From positions 7,407,954-7,471,953 of the forward strand of contig NC_087066.1 in NCBI RefSeq assembly GCF_963678635.1: DNA of 64,000 nucleotides, given 5' to 3'. The notes below the pieces were generated by a model. That model did no database searches. It was not told the DNA's origin and saw nothing but the letters and a program-made list of their open reading frames with translations. The stretch comes from Symsagittifera roscoffensis (Eukaryota > Xenacoelomorpha > Acoela > Convolutidae). Shown here one piece after another: positions 9,183 to 23,571 of this stretch. Each line of letters starts with the position of its first letter. The first letter of the stretch is position 1. A program made the position numbers and the translations under genes.

Positions 9183-12100
9183 CCTCTATTCTGGTGGATG
9201 ATGCAGAGGAGGGCTACAGGAGGTTCAGAGAGGGGTGATATGTTTTCATGTGGGAAGCCCCATTCTCTAGTGGATGAAGGTAAGGGTGATGTGGTAATGT
9301 TATATTATCCTCTATTCTGGTGGATAATGCAGAGGAGGGGTACAGGAGGGTGTGAGAGGGCGGATACGCGTTCATGTGGGACAACCCCATTCTACAGTGG
9401 ATGAAGGTAAGGGTGATATGGTAATGTTATATTATCCTCTATTCTGGTGGATGATGCAGAGGAGGGGTACAGGAGGGTGAGAGAGGGGGGATACGCGTTC
9501 ATGTGGGACAACCCCATTCTACAGTGGATGATGGTAAGGGTGATGTGGTAATGTTATGTTATCCTCTATTCTGGTGCATGATGCAGAGGAGGGGTACAGG
9601 AGGGTGAGAGAGGGGATACGCGTTCATGTGGGACAACCTCATTCTACAGAGGATGAAGGTGAGGGTGATGTGGTAATGTTATGTTATCCTCTATTCTGGT
9701 GGATGATGCAGAGGAAGGGTACATGAGGGTGTGAGAGAGGGGATACGCGTTCATGTGGGACAACGCCGTTCTACAGTGGATGAAGATAAGGGTGATGTGG
9801 TAATGTTATATTATCCTCTATTCTGGTGGATGATGCAGAGGAGGGGTACAGGAGGTTGAGAGAGTTGGGAAACGCGTTCATGTGAGACAACCTCATTGTA
9901 CAGTGGATGAAGGTAAGGGTGATGTGGTAATGTTACATTATCCCCTATTCTGGTGGATGATGCAGAGGAGGGTTACAGTAGAGTGAGAGAGGGGTGATAC
10001 GCGTTCATGTGGGACAACGCCATTCTACAGTGGATGAAGGTAAGGGTGATGTGGTAATGTTATATTATCCTCTATTTTAGTGGATGATGCAGAGGAGGGG
10101 TACAGGAGGGTGAGAGAGGGGGGTTACGCGTGCATGTGGGACAACCCCATTCTACAGTGGACGAAGGCGAGGTTGATGTGGTAATGTTATGTTATCCTCT
10201 GTTCTGTGGGATGATGCAGAGGAAGGGTACAGGAGGTTGAGAGAGGGGGGATACGCGTTCAAATGAGACAACCTCATTCTACAGTGGATGAAGGCAAGGG
10301 TGATGTGGGAATGTTATATTAACCTCTATTCTGATGGATGATGCAGATGAGGGGTACAGTAGGGTGAGAGAGGGTGATACGCGTTCATGTGGGACAATGC
10401 CATTCTACAGTGGATGAAGGTAAGGGTGATGTGGTAATGTTATATTATCCTCTATTCTGGTGGATGATGCAGAGGAGGGGTACAGGAGGGTGAGAGAGGG
10501 GGGATACGCGTTCATGTGGGACAACCCCATTCTACAGTGGATGATGGTAAGGGTGATGTGGTAATGTTATGTTATCCTCTATTCTGGTGCATGATGCAGA
10601 GGAGGGGTACAGGAGGGTGAGAGAGGGGGGATACGCGTTCATGTGGGACAACCCCATTCTACAGTGGATGATGGTAAGGGTGATGTGGTAATGTTATGTT
10701 ATCCTCTATTCTGGTGCATGATGCAGAGGAGGGTTACAGTAGAGTGAGAGAGGGGTGATACGCGTTCATGTGGTACAACGCCATTCTACAGTGGATGAAG
10801 TTAAGGGTGATGTGGTAATGTTATATTATCCTCTATTTTAGTGGATGATGCAGAGGAGGGGTACAGGAGGGTGAGAGAGGGGGGTTACGCGTGCATGTGG
10901 GACAACCCCATTCTACAGTGGACGAAGGCGAGGTTGATGTGGTAATGTTATGTTATCCTCTGTTCTGTGGGATGATGCAGAGGAAGGGTACAGGAGGTTG
11001 AGAGAGGGGGGATACGCGTTCAAATGAGACAACCTCATTCTACAGTGGATGAAGGCAAGGGTGATGTGGGAATGTTATATTAACCTCTGTTCTGATGGAT
11101 GATGCAGATGAGGGCTACAGGAGGTTCAGAGAGGGGTGATATGTTTTCATGTGGGAAGCCCCATTCTCTAGTGGATGAAGGTAAGGGTGATGTGGTAATG
11201 TTATATTATCCTCTATTCTGGTGGATAATGCAGAGGAGGGGTACAGGAGGGTGTGAGAGGGCGGATACGCGTTCATGTGGGACAACCCCATTCTACAGTG
11301 GATGAAGGTAAGGGTGATATGGTAATGTTATATTATCCTCTATTCTGGTGGATGATGCAGAGGAGGGGTACAGGAGGGTGAGAGAGAGGGGATACGCGTT
11401 CATGTGGGACAACCCCATTCTACAGTGGATGATGGTAAGGGTGATGTGGTAATGTTATGTTATCCTCTATTCTGGTGCATGATGCAGAGGAGGGGTACAG
11501 GAGGGTGAGAGAGGGGGATACGCGTTCATGTGGGACAACCTCATTCTACAGAGGATGAAGGTGAGGGTGATGTGGTAATGTTATGTTATCCTCTATTCTG
11601 GTGGATGATGCAGAGGAAGGGTACAGGAGGGTGTGAGAGAGGGGATACGCGTTCATGTGGGACAACGCCGTTCTACAGTGGATGAAGATAAGGGTGATGT
11701 GGTAATGTTATATTATCCTCTATTCTGGTGGATGATGCAGAGGAGGGGTACAGGAGGTTGAGAGAGGTGGGAAACGCGTTCATGTGAGACAACCTCATTG
11801 TACAGTGGATGAAGGTAAGGGTGATGGGGTAATGTTACATCATCCCCTATTCTGGTGGATGATGCAGAGGAGGGTTACAGTAGAGTGAGAGAGGGGTGAT
11901 ACGCGTTCATGTGGGACAACGCCATTCTACAGTGGATGAAGGTAAGGGTGATGTGGTAATGTTATATTATCCTCTATTTTAGTGGATGATGCAGAGGAGG
12001 GGTACAGGAGGGTGAGAGAGGGGGGTTACGCGTGCATGTGGGACAACCCCATTCTCTAGTGGACGAAGGCGAGGTTGATGTGGTAATGTTATGTTATCCT

Positions 12101-12240
12101 CTGTTCTGTGGGATGATGCAGAGGAAGGGTACAGGAGGTTGAGAGAGGGGGGATACGCGTTCAAATGAGACAACCTCATTCTACAGTGGATGAAGGCAAG
12201 GGTGATGTGGGAATGTTATATTAACCTCTATTCTGATGGA
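9183..12240 (+). repeat. Higher-order repeat, about 1.9 kb (15 monomers)
   Basis: The block beginning near 9190 (TTCAGAGAGGGGTGATATGT) recurs near 11100 almost unchanged, about 1907 bp later, which equals 15 monomers. The following monomer variants (TACAGTAGAGTGAGAG, GTGCATGTGGG, ATTCTGTGGGATGATG) also recur in order. This points to block duplication by unequal exchange rather than single-monomer spread. Confidence 0.6.
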
Positions 12241-15200
12241 TGATGCAGATGAGGGGTACAGTAGGGTGAGAGAGGGGTGATACGCGTTCGTGTGGTACAA
12301 CCCCATTCTACGGCGAATAAAGGCAAGGGTGATGTGGTAATGTTTTATAATCCTCTATTCTGGTGGATGATGCAGAGGCGGGGTACAGGAGGTTGAGAGA
12401 GGGGGGATACGCGTTCATGTGAGACAACCTCATTCTACTGTTGATGAAGGTAAAGATGATGTGGCAATTTTACATTATCTTCTACTCTGGTGGATATTGC
12501 AGAGGAGGGGTACAGGAGGGTGAGAAAGGGGAGATACGCGTTCGTGTGGTACAACCCCTTTCTACGGCGAATAAAGGCAAGGGTGATGTGGTAATGTTAT
12601 ATAATCCTCTATTCTGGTGGATGATGCAGAGGAGGGAAACAGTAGAGTGAGAGAGGGGTGATACGCGTTCATGTGGGACAACCCCATTCTACAGTGGATG
12701 AAGTTAGGGGTGATGTGGTAGTGTTATATTATCCTCTATCCGGGTGGAAGATGCAGAAGATGGGTTCAAGGGGGTGAGAGAGTGGGGATACGCATTCATG
12801 TGGGACAACCCCATTCTACAGTGGATGAAGGTAGGGGTGATGTGGTAATGTTATATTATCCTCTATTCTGGTGGATGATGTAAAGGAGGAGTACAGGAGG
12901 GTGAGAGAGGGGAGATACGCGTTCGTGTGGTACAACCCCTTTCTACGGCGAATAAAGGCAAGGGTGATGTGGTAATGTTATATAACCCTCTATTCTGGTG
13001 GATGATGCAGAGGAGGGGTACAGTAGGGTGAGAGAGGGGTGATACGCGTTCATGTGGGACAACGCCATTCTACAGTGAATGAAGGTAAGGGTGATGTGGT
13101 AATGTTATATTATCCTCTATCCGGGTGGAAGATGCAGAAGAAGGGTTCAAGGGGGTGAGAGAGTGGGGATACGCATTCATGTGGGACAACCCCATTCTAC
13201 AGTGGACGAAGGTGAGGGTGATGTGGTAATGTTATGTTTTCCTCTATTCTGGTGGATGATGTAGAGGAGGAGTACAGGAGGTTGAGAGAGGGGGGATACG
13301 CGTTCATGTGAGACAACCTCATTCTACAGTAAATGAAGGTAAGGGTGATGTGGTAATGTTATATTATCCTCTATTCTGGTGGATGATGCAGAGGAGGGGT
13401 ACAGTAGGGTGAGAGAGGGGTGATACGCGTTCATGTGGGATAACGCCATTGTAAAGTGAATGAAGGTACGGGTGATGTGGTAATGTTATATTATCCTCTA
13501 TCCGGGTGGATGATGCAGAAGAAGGGTTCAAGGGAGTGAGAGAGGGGGCATACGCATTCATGCGGGACAAGCCCATTCTACAGTGGATGAAGGTAAGGGT
13601 GATGTGGTAATGTTATATTATCCTCTATTCTGGTGGATGATACAGAGGAGGGGAACAGGAGGGTGAGAGAGGGGAGATACGCGTTCATATGGGAGAACCC
13701 CATTCTACAGTGGATGAAGGTAAGGGTGATGTGGTAACGTTATATTATCCTCTATTCTGGTGGATGATGTAAAGGAGGGGTACAGGAGGGTGAGAGAGGT
13801 GGGTTACGCGTTCATGTGGGACAACCCCATTTTACAGTGGATGAAGGTAAGGGTGACGTGGTAATGTTATATTATCCTCTATTCTGGTGGATGATGTAAA
13901 GGAGGGGTACAGGAGGGTGAGAGAGGGGGTTACGCGTTCATGTGGGACAACCCCATTCTACAGTGGATGAAGGTAAGGGCGATGTGGTAATGTTATATTA
14001 TCCTCTATCCGGGTGGAAGATGCAGAAGAAGGGTTCAAGGGGGTGAGAGAGTGGGGATACGCATTCATGTGGGACAACTCCATTCTACAGTGGATGAAGG
14101 TAAGGGTGATGTGGTAATGTTATATTATCCTCTATTCTGGTGGATGATGTAAAGGAGGGTTACAGGAGGGTGAGAGAGGGGAGATACGCGTTCGTGTGGT
14201 ACAACCCCTTTCTACGGCGAATAAAGGCAAGGGTGATGTGGTAATGTTATATAATCCTCTATTCTGGTGGATGATGCAGAGGAGGGGTACAGTAGGGTGA
14301 GAGAGGGGTGATACGCGTTCATGTGGGACAACGCCATTCTACAGTGAATGAAGGTAAGGGTGATGTGGTAATGTTATATTATCCTCTATCCGGGTGGAAG
14401 ATGCAGAAGAAGGGTTCAAGGGGGTGAGAGAGTGGGGATACGCATTCATGTGGGACATCCCCATTCTACAGTGGATGAAGGTGCGGGTGATGTGGTAATG
14501 TTATGTTTTCCTCTATTCTGGTGGATGATGTAGAGGAGGAGTACAGGAGGTTGAGAGACGGGGGATACGCGTTCATGTGAGACAACCTCATTCTACAGTG
14601 GATGAAGGTAAGGGTGATGTGGTAATGAAAAATTATCTTCTATTCTGGTGGATGTTGCAGAGGAGAGGTACAGGATGGTGAGAGAGGGGCGATATGCGTT
14701 CGTGTGGTACAACCCCATTCTACGGTGAATGAAGTTAAGGGTGATGTGGTAATGTTATATAATCCTCCATTCTGGTGGACGATGCAGAGGAGGGGTACAG
14801 TAGGGTGAGAGAGGGGTGGTACGCGTTCATGTGGGACAACGCCATTGTAAAGTGAATGAAGGTAAGGGTGATGTGGTAATGTTATATTATCCTCTGTCCG
14901 GGTGGATGATGCAGAAGAAGGGTTCAAGGGAGTGAGAGAGGGGGGATACGCATTCATGAGGGACAAGCCCATTCTACAGTGGATGAAGGTAAGGGTGATG
15001 TGGTAATGTTATATTATCCTCTATTCTGGTGGATGATACAGAGGAGGGGTACAGGAGGGTGAGAGAGGGGAGATACGCGTTCATATGGGAGAACCCCATT
15101 CTACGGTGGATGAAGGTAAGGGTGATGTGGTAATGTTATAGTATCCTCTATTCTGGTGGATGATGCAGAGAAGGGGTACAGTAAGGTGAGGGAGGGGAAT

Positions 15201-16699
15201 ACCTGTTCATGTGGGACAGCGCCATTCTACAATGGATTAAGGTAAGGGTGATGTGGTAATGTTATATTATCCTCTATTCTGGTGGATGATGCAGAGGAGG
15301 GTACAGGAGGGTGAGAGAGGGGGGTTACGCGTTCATGTGGGACAACCCGATTCTACAGCGGATGAAGGCGAGGGTGATGTGGTAATATTAATTTATCCTC
15401 TATCCGGGTGGACGATGCAGATGAAGGGGTACAGGAGTGTGAGAGAGGTGGGATACGCGTTCAGGTGGGTTAACCCCATTCTACAGTGGATGAAGGCAAG
15501 TGTGATATGGTAATGTTATATTATCCTCTAATCTGGTGGATGATGCAGAGGAGGGGTACAGGAGGGTGAGAGAGGAGGGGCATGCGTTCATATGGGAAAA
15601 CCCGATTCTACAGTGGATGAAGGTAAGGGTGATGTGGTTATGTTATTTTATCCTCTATTCTGGTGGATGATGCAGAGGAGGGGTACAGGAGGGTGAGAGA
15701 GGGGTGCAGGAGGGTGAGAGAGGGGGGATACGCGTTCATGTAGCAAAACCCCATTCTTCAGTGGATGAAGGTAATGGTGATGTGGTTATGTTATATTATC
15801 CTCTATTCTGGTGGCTGATGCAGAGGAGGTGTACACGAGGGTAGAGAAGGGGGATACGAGTTCATTTGGACAACCCCATTCTTCAGAAGATGAGGGTAAG
15901 GTTGATGTGGTAATGTTATATTATCCTCTGCTCTGGTGGATGATGCAGAGGAAGGGTACAGGAGGGTGAGAGAGGGGATACGCGTTCATGTGGGACAACT
16001 TCTTTCTACAATGGATGAAAATAAGGGTGATGTGGTATTGTTATATTATCCTCTATTCTGGTGGATGATGCAGAGGAGGGGTACATGAGGGTGAGAGGGG
16101 GGATACGCGTTCATACGGGAAAACCCCATTCTACAGTGGATGAAGGTGAGGGTAATGTGGTAATGTTATATTATCATCTATTCTGGTGGACGATGCAGAG
16201 GAGGGATGCAGGAGGGTGAGAGGGGGGGATACGCGTTCATGTGGGAAAACCCCATTCTACAGTGGATGAAGGTGAGGGTAATGTGGTAATGTTATATTAT
16301 CATCTATTCTGGTGGATGATGCAGAGGAGGGATGCAGGAGGGTGAGAGAGGGGTGCAGGAGGGTGAGAAAGGGGGGATACGCGTTCATGTGGAAAAACCC
16401 CATTCTTCAGTGGATGAAGGTAATGGTGATGTGGTTATGTTATATTATCCTCTATTCTGGTGGCTGATGCAGAGGAGGGGTACATGAGGGTAGAGAAGGG
16501 GGATACGTGTTCATTTGGACAACCCCATTCTTCAGAAGATGAGGGTAAGGTTGATGTGCTAATGTTATATTATCCTCTGTTCTGGTGGACGATGCAGAGG
16601 AGGGGTACAGGAGGGTGAGAGAGGGGATACGCGTTCATATGGGACAACTTCATTCTACAATGGATGAAGCTAATGGTGATGTGGTAATGTTATATTATC

Positions 16700-19600
16700 C
16701 TCTACTCTGGTGGATGATGCAGAGGAGGGGTACATGAGGGTAGAGAAGGGGGATACGCGTTCATTTGGACAACCCCATTCTTCAGAAGATGAGGGTAAGG
16801 GTGATGTGGTAATGTTATTTTATCCTCTATCCGGGTGGACGATGCAGATGAAGGGGTACACAAGTGTGAGAGAGGCGGATACGCGTTCATGTGGGACAAC
16901 CCCATTCTACAGTCGATGAAGGCAAGTGTGATATGGTAAAGTTATATTATCCTCTAATCTAGTGGATGATGCAGAGGAGGGGTACAGGAGGGTGAGAGAG
17001 GAGGGACATGCTTTCAAATGGGAAAAACCCATTCTACAGTGGATGAAGGTAAGGGTGATCCGGTTATGTTATATTATCCTCTATTCTGGTATATGATGCA
17101 GAGGAGGGGTACAGGAGGGTGAGAGAGGGGGGGATACGCGTTCATGTGGGAAAACCCCATTCTACAGTGGATTAAGGTGAGGGTAATGTGGTAATGTTAT
17201 ATTATTCTCTATTCTGGTGGATGATGCAGAGGAGGGATGCAGGAGGGTGAGAGAGGGGTGCAGGAGGGTGAGAGAGGGGGGATACGCGTTCATTTGGACA
17301 ACCCCATTCTTCAGAAGATGAGGGTAAGGGTGATGTGGTAATGTTATTTTATCCTCTATCCGGGTGGACGATGCAGATGAAGGGGTACACAAGTGTGAGA
17401 GAGGCGGATACGCGTTCATGTGGGACAACCCCATTCTACAGTCGATGAAGGCAAGTGTGATATGGTAAAGTTATATTATCCTCTAATCTGGTGGATGATG
17501 CAGAGGAGGGGTACAGGAGGGTGAGAGAGGGGGGATACGCGTTCATGTGGGAAAACCCCATTCTACAGTGGATTAAGGTGAGGGTAATGTGGTAATGTTA
17601 TATTATTCTCTATTCTGGTGGATGATGCAGAGGAGGGATGCAGGAGGGTGAGAGAGGGGTGCAGGAGGGTGAGAGAGGGGGGATACGCGTTCATGTGGAA
17701 AAACCCCATTCTTCAGTGGATGAAGGTAATGGTGATGTGGTTATGTTATATTATCCTCTATTCTGGTGGATGATGCAGAGGAGGGGTACATGAGGGTAGA
17801 GAGGGGGGATACGCGTTCATGTGGAAAAGCCACATTCTTCAGTGGATGAAGGTAAGGGTGATGTGGTTATGTTATATTATCCTCTATTCTGGTATATGAT
17901 GCAGAGGAGGGGTACAGGAGGGTGAGAGAGGGGGGATACGCGTTCATGTGGGAAAACCCCATTCTACAGTGGATTAAGGTGAGGGTAATGTGGTAATGTT
18001 ATATTATTCTCTATTCTGGTGGATGATGCAGAGGAGGGATGCAGGAGGGTGAGAGAGGGGTGCAGGAGGGTGAGAGAGGGGGGATACGCGTTCATTTGGA
18101 CAACCCCATTCTTCAGAAGATGAGGGTAAGGGTGATGTGGTAATGTTATTTTATCCTCTATCCGGGTGGACGATGCAGATGAAGGGGTACACAAGTGTGA
18201 GAGAGGCGGATACGCGTTCATGTGGGACAACCCCATTCTACAGTCGATGAAGGCAAGTGTGATATGGTAAAGTTATATTATCCTCTAATCTGGTGGATGA
18301 TGCAGAGGAGGGGTACAGGAGGGTGAGAGAGGAGGGACACGCTTTCAAATGGGAAAAACCCATTCTACAGTGGATGAAGGTAAGGGTGATGTGGTTATGT
18401 TATATTATCCTCTATTCTGGTATATGATGCAGAGGAGGGGTACAGGAGGGTGAGAGAGGGGGGATACGCGTTCATGTGGGAAAACCCCATTCTACAGTGG
18501 ATTAAGGTGAGGGTAATGTGGTAATGTTATATTATTCTCTATTCTGGTGGATGATGCAGAGGAGGGATGCAGGAGGGTGAGAGAGGGGTGCAGGAGGGTG
18601 AGAGAGGGGGGATACGCGTTCATTTGGACAACCCCATTCTTCAGAAGATGAGGGTAAGGGTGATGTGGTAATGTTATTTTATCCTCTATCCGGGTGGACG
18701 ATGCAGATGAAGGGGTACACAAGTGTGAGAGAGGCGGATACGCGTTCATGTGGGACAACCCCATTCTACAGTCGATGAAGGCAAGTGTGATATGGTAAAG
18801 TTATATTATCCTCTAATCTGGTGGATGATGCAGAGGAGGGGTACATGAGGGTAGAGAAGGGGGATACGCGTTCATTTGGACAACCCCATTCTTCAGAAGA
18901 TGAGGGTAAGGGTGATGTGGTAATGTTATTTTATCCTCTATCCGGGTGGACGATGCAGATGAAGGGGTACACAAGTGTGAGAGAGGCGGATACGCGTTCA
19001 TGTGGGACAACCCCATTCTACAGTCGATGAAGGCAAGTGTGATATGGTAAAGTTATATTATCCTCTAATCTGGTGGATGATGCAGAGGAGGGGTACAGGA
19101 GGGTGAGAGAGGAGGGACACGCTTTCAAATGGGAAAAACCCATTCTACAGTGGATGAAGGTAAGGGTGATGTGGTTATGTTATAATATCCTCTATTCTGG
19201 TGGATGATGCAGAGGAGGGGTTCAGCAGGGTGAGAGAGGGGGGATACGCGTTCATGTGGGAAAACCCCATTCTACAGTGGATGAAGGTGAGGGTAATGTG
19301 GTAATGTTATATTATTCTCTATTCTGGTGGATGATGCAGAGGAGGGATGCAGGAGGGTGAGAGAGGGGTGCAGGAGGGTGAGAGAAGGGGGATACGCGTT
19401 CATTTGGACAACCCCATTCTTCAGAAGATGAGGGTAAGGGTGATGTGGTAATGTTATTTTATCCTCTATCCGGGTGGACGATGCAGATGAAGGGGTACAC
19501 AAGTGTGAGAGAGGCGGATACGCGTTCATGTGGGACAACCCCATTCTACAGTCGATGAAGGCAAGTGTGATATGGTAAAGTTATATTATCCTCTAATCTG

Positions 19601-21060
19601 GTGGATGATGCAGAGGAGGGGTACAGGAGGCTGAGAGAGGAGGGACACGCTTTCAAATGGGAAAAACCCATTCTACAGTGGATGAAGGTAAGGGTGATGT
19701 GGTTATGTTATATTATCCTCTATTCTGGTATATGATGCAGAGGAGGGGTACAGGAGGGTGAGAGAGGGGGGATACGCGTTCATGTGGGAAAACCCCATTC
19801 TACAGTGGATTAAGGTGAGGGTAATGTGGTAATGTTATATTATTCTCTATTCTGGTGGATGATGCAGAGGAGGGATGCAGGAGGGTGAGAGAGGGGTGCA
19901 GGAGGGTGAGAGAGGGGGGATACGCGTTCATGTGGAAAAACCCCATTCTTCAGTGGATGAAGGTAATGGTGATGTGGTTATGTTATATTATCCTCTATTC
20001 TGGTGGATGATGCAGAGGAGGGGTACATGAGGGTAGAGAGGGGGGATACGCGTTCATGTGGAAAAGCCCCATTCTTCAGTGGATGAAGGTAAGGGTGATG
20101 TGGTTATGTTATATTATCCTCTATTCTGGTATATGATGCAGAGGAGGGGTACAGGAGGGTGAGAGAGGGGGGATACGCGTTCATGTGGGAAAACCCCATT
20201 CTACAGTGGATTAAGGTGAGGGTAATGTGGTAATGTTATATTATTCTCTATTCTGGTGGATGATGCAGAGGAGGGATGCAGGAGGGTGAGAGAGGGGTGC
20301 AGGAGGGTGAGAGAGGGGGGATACGCGTTCATTTGGACAACCCCATTCTTCAGAAGATGAGGGTAAGGGTGATGTGGTAATGTTATTTTATCCTCTATCC
20401 GGGTGGACGATGCAGATGAAGGGGTACACAAGTGTGAGAGAGGCGGATACGCGTTCACGTGGGACAACCCCATTCTACAGTCGATGAAGGCAAGTGTGAT
20501 ATGGTAAAGTTATATTATCCTCTAATCTGGTGGATGATGCAGAGGAGGGGTACAGGAGGGTGAGAGAGGAGGGACACGCTTTCAAATGGGAAAACCCATT
20601 CTACAGTGGATGAAGGTAAGGGTGATGTGGTTATGTTATATTATCCTCTATTCTGGTATATGATGCAGAGGAGGGGTACAGGAGGGTGAGAGAGGGGGGA
20701 TACGCGTTCATGTGGGAAAACCCCATTCTACAGTGGATTAAGGTGAGGGTAATGTGGTAATGTTATATTATTCTCTATTCTGGTGGATGATGCAGAGGAG
20801 GGATGCAGGAGGGTGAGAGAGGGGTGCAGGAGGGTGAGAGAGGGGGGATACGCGTTCATGTGGAAAAACCCCATTCTTCAGTGGATGAAGGTAATGGTGA
20901 TGTGGTTATGTTATATTATCCTCTATTCTGGTGGATGATGCAGAGGAGGGGTACATGAGGGTAGAGAGGGGGGATACGCGTTCATGTGGAAAAGCCCCAT
21001 TCTTCAGTGGATGAAGGTAATGGTGATGTGGTTATGTAATATTATCCTCTGTTCTGGTGG
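16700..21060 (+). repeat. Young higher-order repeat zone of the array
   Basis: An identical multi-monomer block occurs at about 17162, 17964, 18492, 19272 and 20201, with steps of 802, 528, 780 and 929 bp. A second block near 16702 recurs near 18813. The near-identity of the copies marks this as the most recently amplified part of the array. Confidence 0.75.
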
Positions 21061-23571
21061 ATGATGCAGAGGAGGGGTACAGGAGGGTGAGAGAGGGGCT
21101 ACGCGTTCATGTGGGACAACTTCATTCTACAGTAGATGAAAGTAAGGTTCATGTGGTAATTTTATATTGTCCTCTATCCTGGTGGATGATACACAGGAGG
21201 AGTACAGGAGGGGGGATACGCGTTCATGCGAGACAATCCCTTTCTACAGTGGATGAAGGTAGGGTTCATTTTTTAATGTTATACTACACTCTATCCTGGT
21301 GAATTGGTGAATGATGCAGAGCAGGGGTACAGGAGGGTGAGGAAGAGGGTTTCGCGCTCAAGTGGGACAGCCTCAATCTACAGTGGATGAAGGTGGGGGT
21401 CATGTTGTAATGTTATATTGTCCTCTATCCTGGTGGATGACGCGGAGGAGGGGTACAGGAGGATGAGGGAGGGAGGATACGCGTTCATGTGGGACAACCC
21501 CATCTTACAGTGGATGAAGACAAAAGTCAAGTCGTAAGGTAATCTTATCCTCTATCCTGGTGGATGATGCAGAGGAGGGGTACAGAAGGGTGAGAGAAGG
21601 TTGATTAGCGTTAATGCGGGACAACCCCATTCTACAGTGGAAGAAGGCAAGGGTGACGTGGTAATGTTATATTATCCTCTACCCGGGCTGATGATTCAGA
21701 TGAAGGGTTCAAGGGGTGAGAGAGGTGGGATACGCGTTCATTTGGGACAACCCTATTCTACAGTGGATGAAGATAAGGATGATGTGTAATGCTTTTTTTC
21801 CTCTATCCTGGTGGATGATGCAGAGGAGGGGTTCAAGGGGGTGTGGGAGGAGATACGCGTTCATGGGGGACAAGCCCATTCTTCAGAAGATGAGGGTAAG
21901 GGTGATGTGTTAATGTTATATTATCCTCTATTCTGGTGGATGATGCAGAGGAGGGAGGGATGCAGGAGGGTGAGAGAGGGGTGCAGGAGGGTGAGAGAGG
22001 GGGGATACGCGTTCATGTGGAAAAACCTCACTCTTCAGTGGATGAAGGTAATGGTGATATGGTAATGTTTTATTATCCTCTAATCTGGTGGATGATGCAG
22101 AGGAGGGGTACAGGAGGGTGAGAGAGGAGGGACACGCGTTCATATGAGAAAAATCCATTCTACAGTGGATGAAGGTAAGGGTGATGTGGTTATGTTATAT
22201 TATCTTTTTTCCTGGTGGATGATGCAGAGGAGGGGTACAGGAGGGTGAGAGAGGGGGGATACGCGTTCATGTGGGAAAACCCCATTCTACTGTGGATGAA
22301 GATGAGGGTAAAGTGGTAATGTTATATTATCCTTTATTCTGGTGGATGATGCAGAGGAGGGATGCAGGAGGGTGAGAGAGGGGTGCAGGAAGGTGAGAGA
22401 GGGGGATACGCGTTCATGTGGAAAAACCCCATTCTTCAGTGGATGAAGGTAATGGTGATGTGGTTATGTTATATTATCATCTAATCTGGTGGATGATGCA
22501 GAGGAGGGGTACATGAGGGTAGAGAAGGGGGATACGCGTTCATTTGGACAACCCCATTCTTCAGAAGATGAGAGTAAGGGTGATGTGCTTATGTTATATT
22601 ATCCTCTGTTCTGGGGGATGATGCAGAGCAGGGGTACAGGAGGGTGAGAGAGGGGATACGCGTTCATGTGGGACAACTTCATTCTACAGTAGATGAATGT
22701 AAGGTTCAAGTGTTAATGTTATATTGTCCTCTCTCCTGGTGGATGATACACAGGAGGGGGATACGCGTTCATGCGAGACAACCCCTTTCTACAGGGGATG
22801 AAGGTAGGGTTCATTTCTTAATGTTATACTACACTCTATCCTGGTGAATGATGCAGAGCAGGGGTACAGGAGGGTGAGGAAGAGGGTTTCGCGTTCAAGT
22901 GGGACAGCCTCAATCTACAGTGGATGAAGGTGGGGGTCAAATTGTAATGTTATATTGTCCTTTATCCTGGTGGATGACGCAGAGGAGGGGTACAGGTGGA
23001 TGAGGGGGGGAGGATACGCAATCATGTGGGACAACCCTATTTTACAGTGGATGAAGACAAAGGTCAAGTCGTAAGGTAATCTTATCCTCTATCCCGGTGG
23101 ATGATGCAGAGGAGGGGTACAGAAGGGTGAGAGAAGGTTGATTAGCGTTAATGCGGGATAACCCCATTCTACAGTGAATGAAGGCAAGGGTGACGTGGTA
23201 AGGTTATATTATCCTCTACCCGGGCTGCTGATTCAGATGAAGGGTTCAAAGGGTGAGAGAGGTGGGATACGCGTTCAGGTGGGACAACCCTATTCTACAG
23301 TGGATGAAGGTAAGGACGATGTGTAATGTTATATTTTCCTCTATCCTGGTGGATGATGCAGAGGAGGGGTACAAGGGGGTGTGGGAGGAGAGATACGCGT
23401 TCATGGGGGACAAACCCATTCTACAGTGGTTGAGGGTAAGGGTCATGTTGTAATGTTATTTTATCCTCTTTCCTGGTGGATGATGCAGAGGAGGGGTACA
23501 GGAGGGTAAGGGAGGGGGATGCGCGTTCATGTGGGACAACATCTTTCTACAGTGGACAACATCATTCTACA

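Larger units (their letters stand above)
7111..23571 (+). repeat. About 130-copy tandem array of a 126-127 bp G-rich monomer
   Basis: Contiguous head-to-tail repeats with no spacers. Spacing between the same landmark (GTAAAGG) at 7968, 8094, 8221 and 8348 is 126-127 bp. Each monomer contains in order: GGGGTACAGGAGGGTGAGAG, TACGCGTTCATGTG, CCCCATTCTACAGTGGATG, AAGGTAAGGGTGATGTGG, TTATATTATCCTCTATTCTGG and TGGATGATGCAGAGG. The plus strand is strongly G/purine-rich. Variants include a monomer with an extra GGTGCAGGAGGGTGAGAG block, common from 15.6 kb on. The many open frames on both strands repeat with the monomer and are by-products of it. The array lies between a retroelement end and the first visible iGluR exon, so it may be inside an upstream intron of that gene. 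Confidence 0.95.

Noticed and set aside
7651-23453. Dozens of 60-110 codon ORFs on both strands in the tandem array
   Set aside because: They repeat with the monomer, occur in several frames on both strands, and show no domain. They are by-products of a G-rich repeat.
7111-23571. CRISPR-like array
   Set aside because: Repeats are directly contiguous with no unique spacers, units are 127 bp, and the surroundings are eukaryotic.
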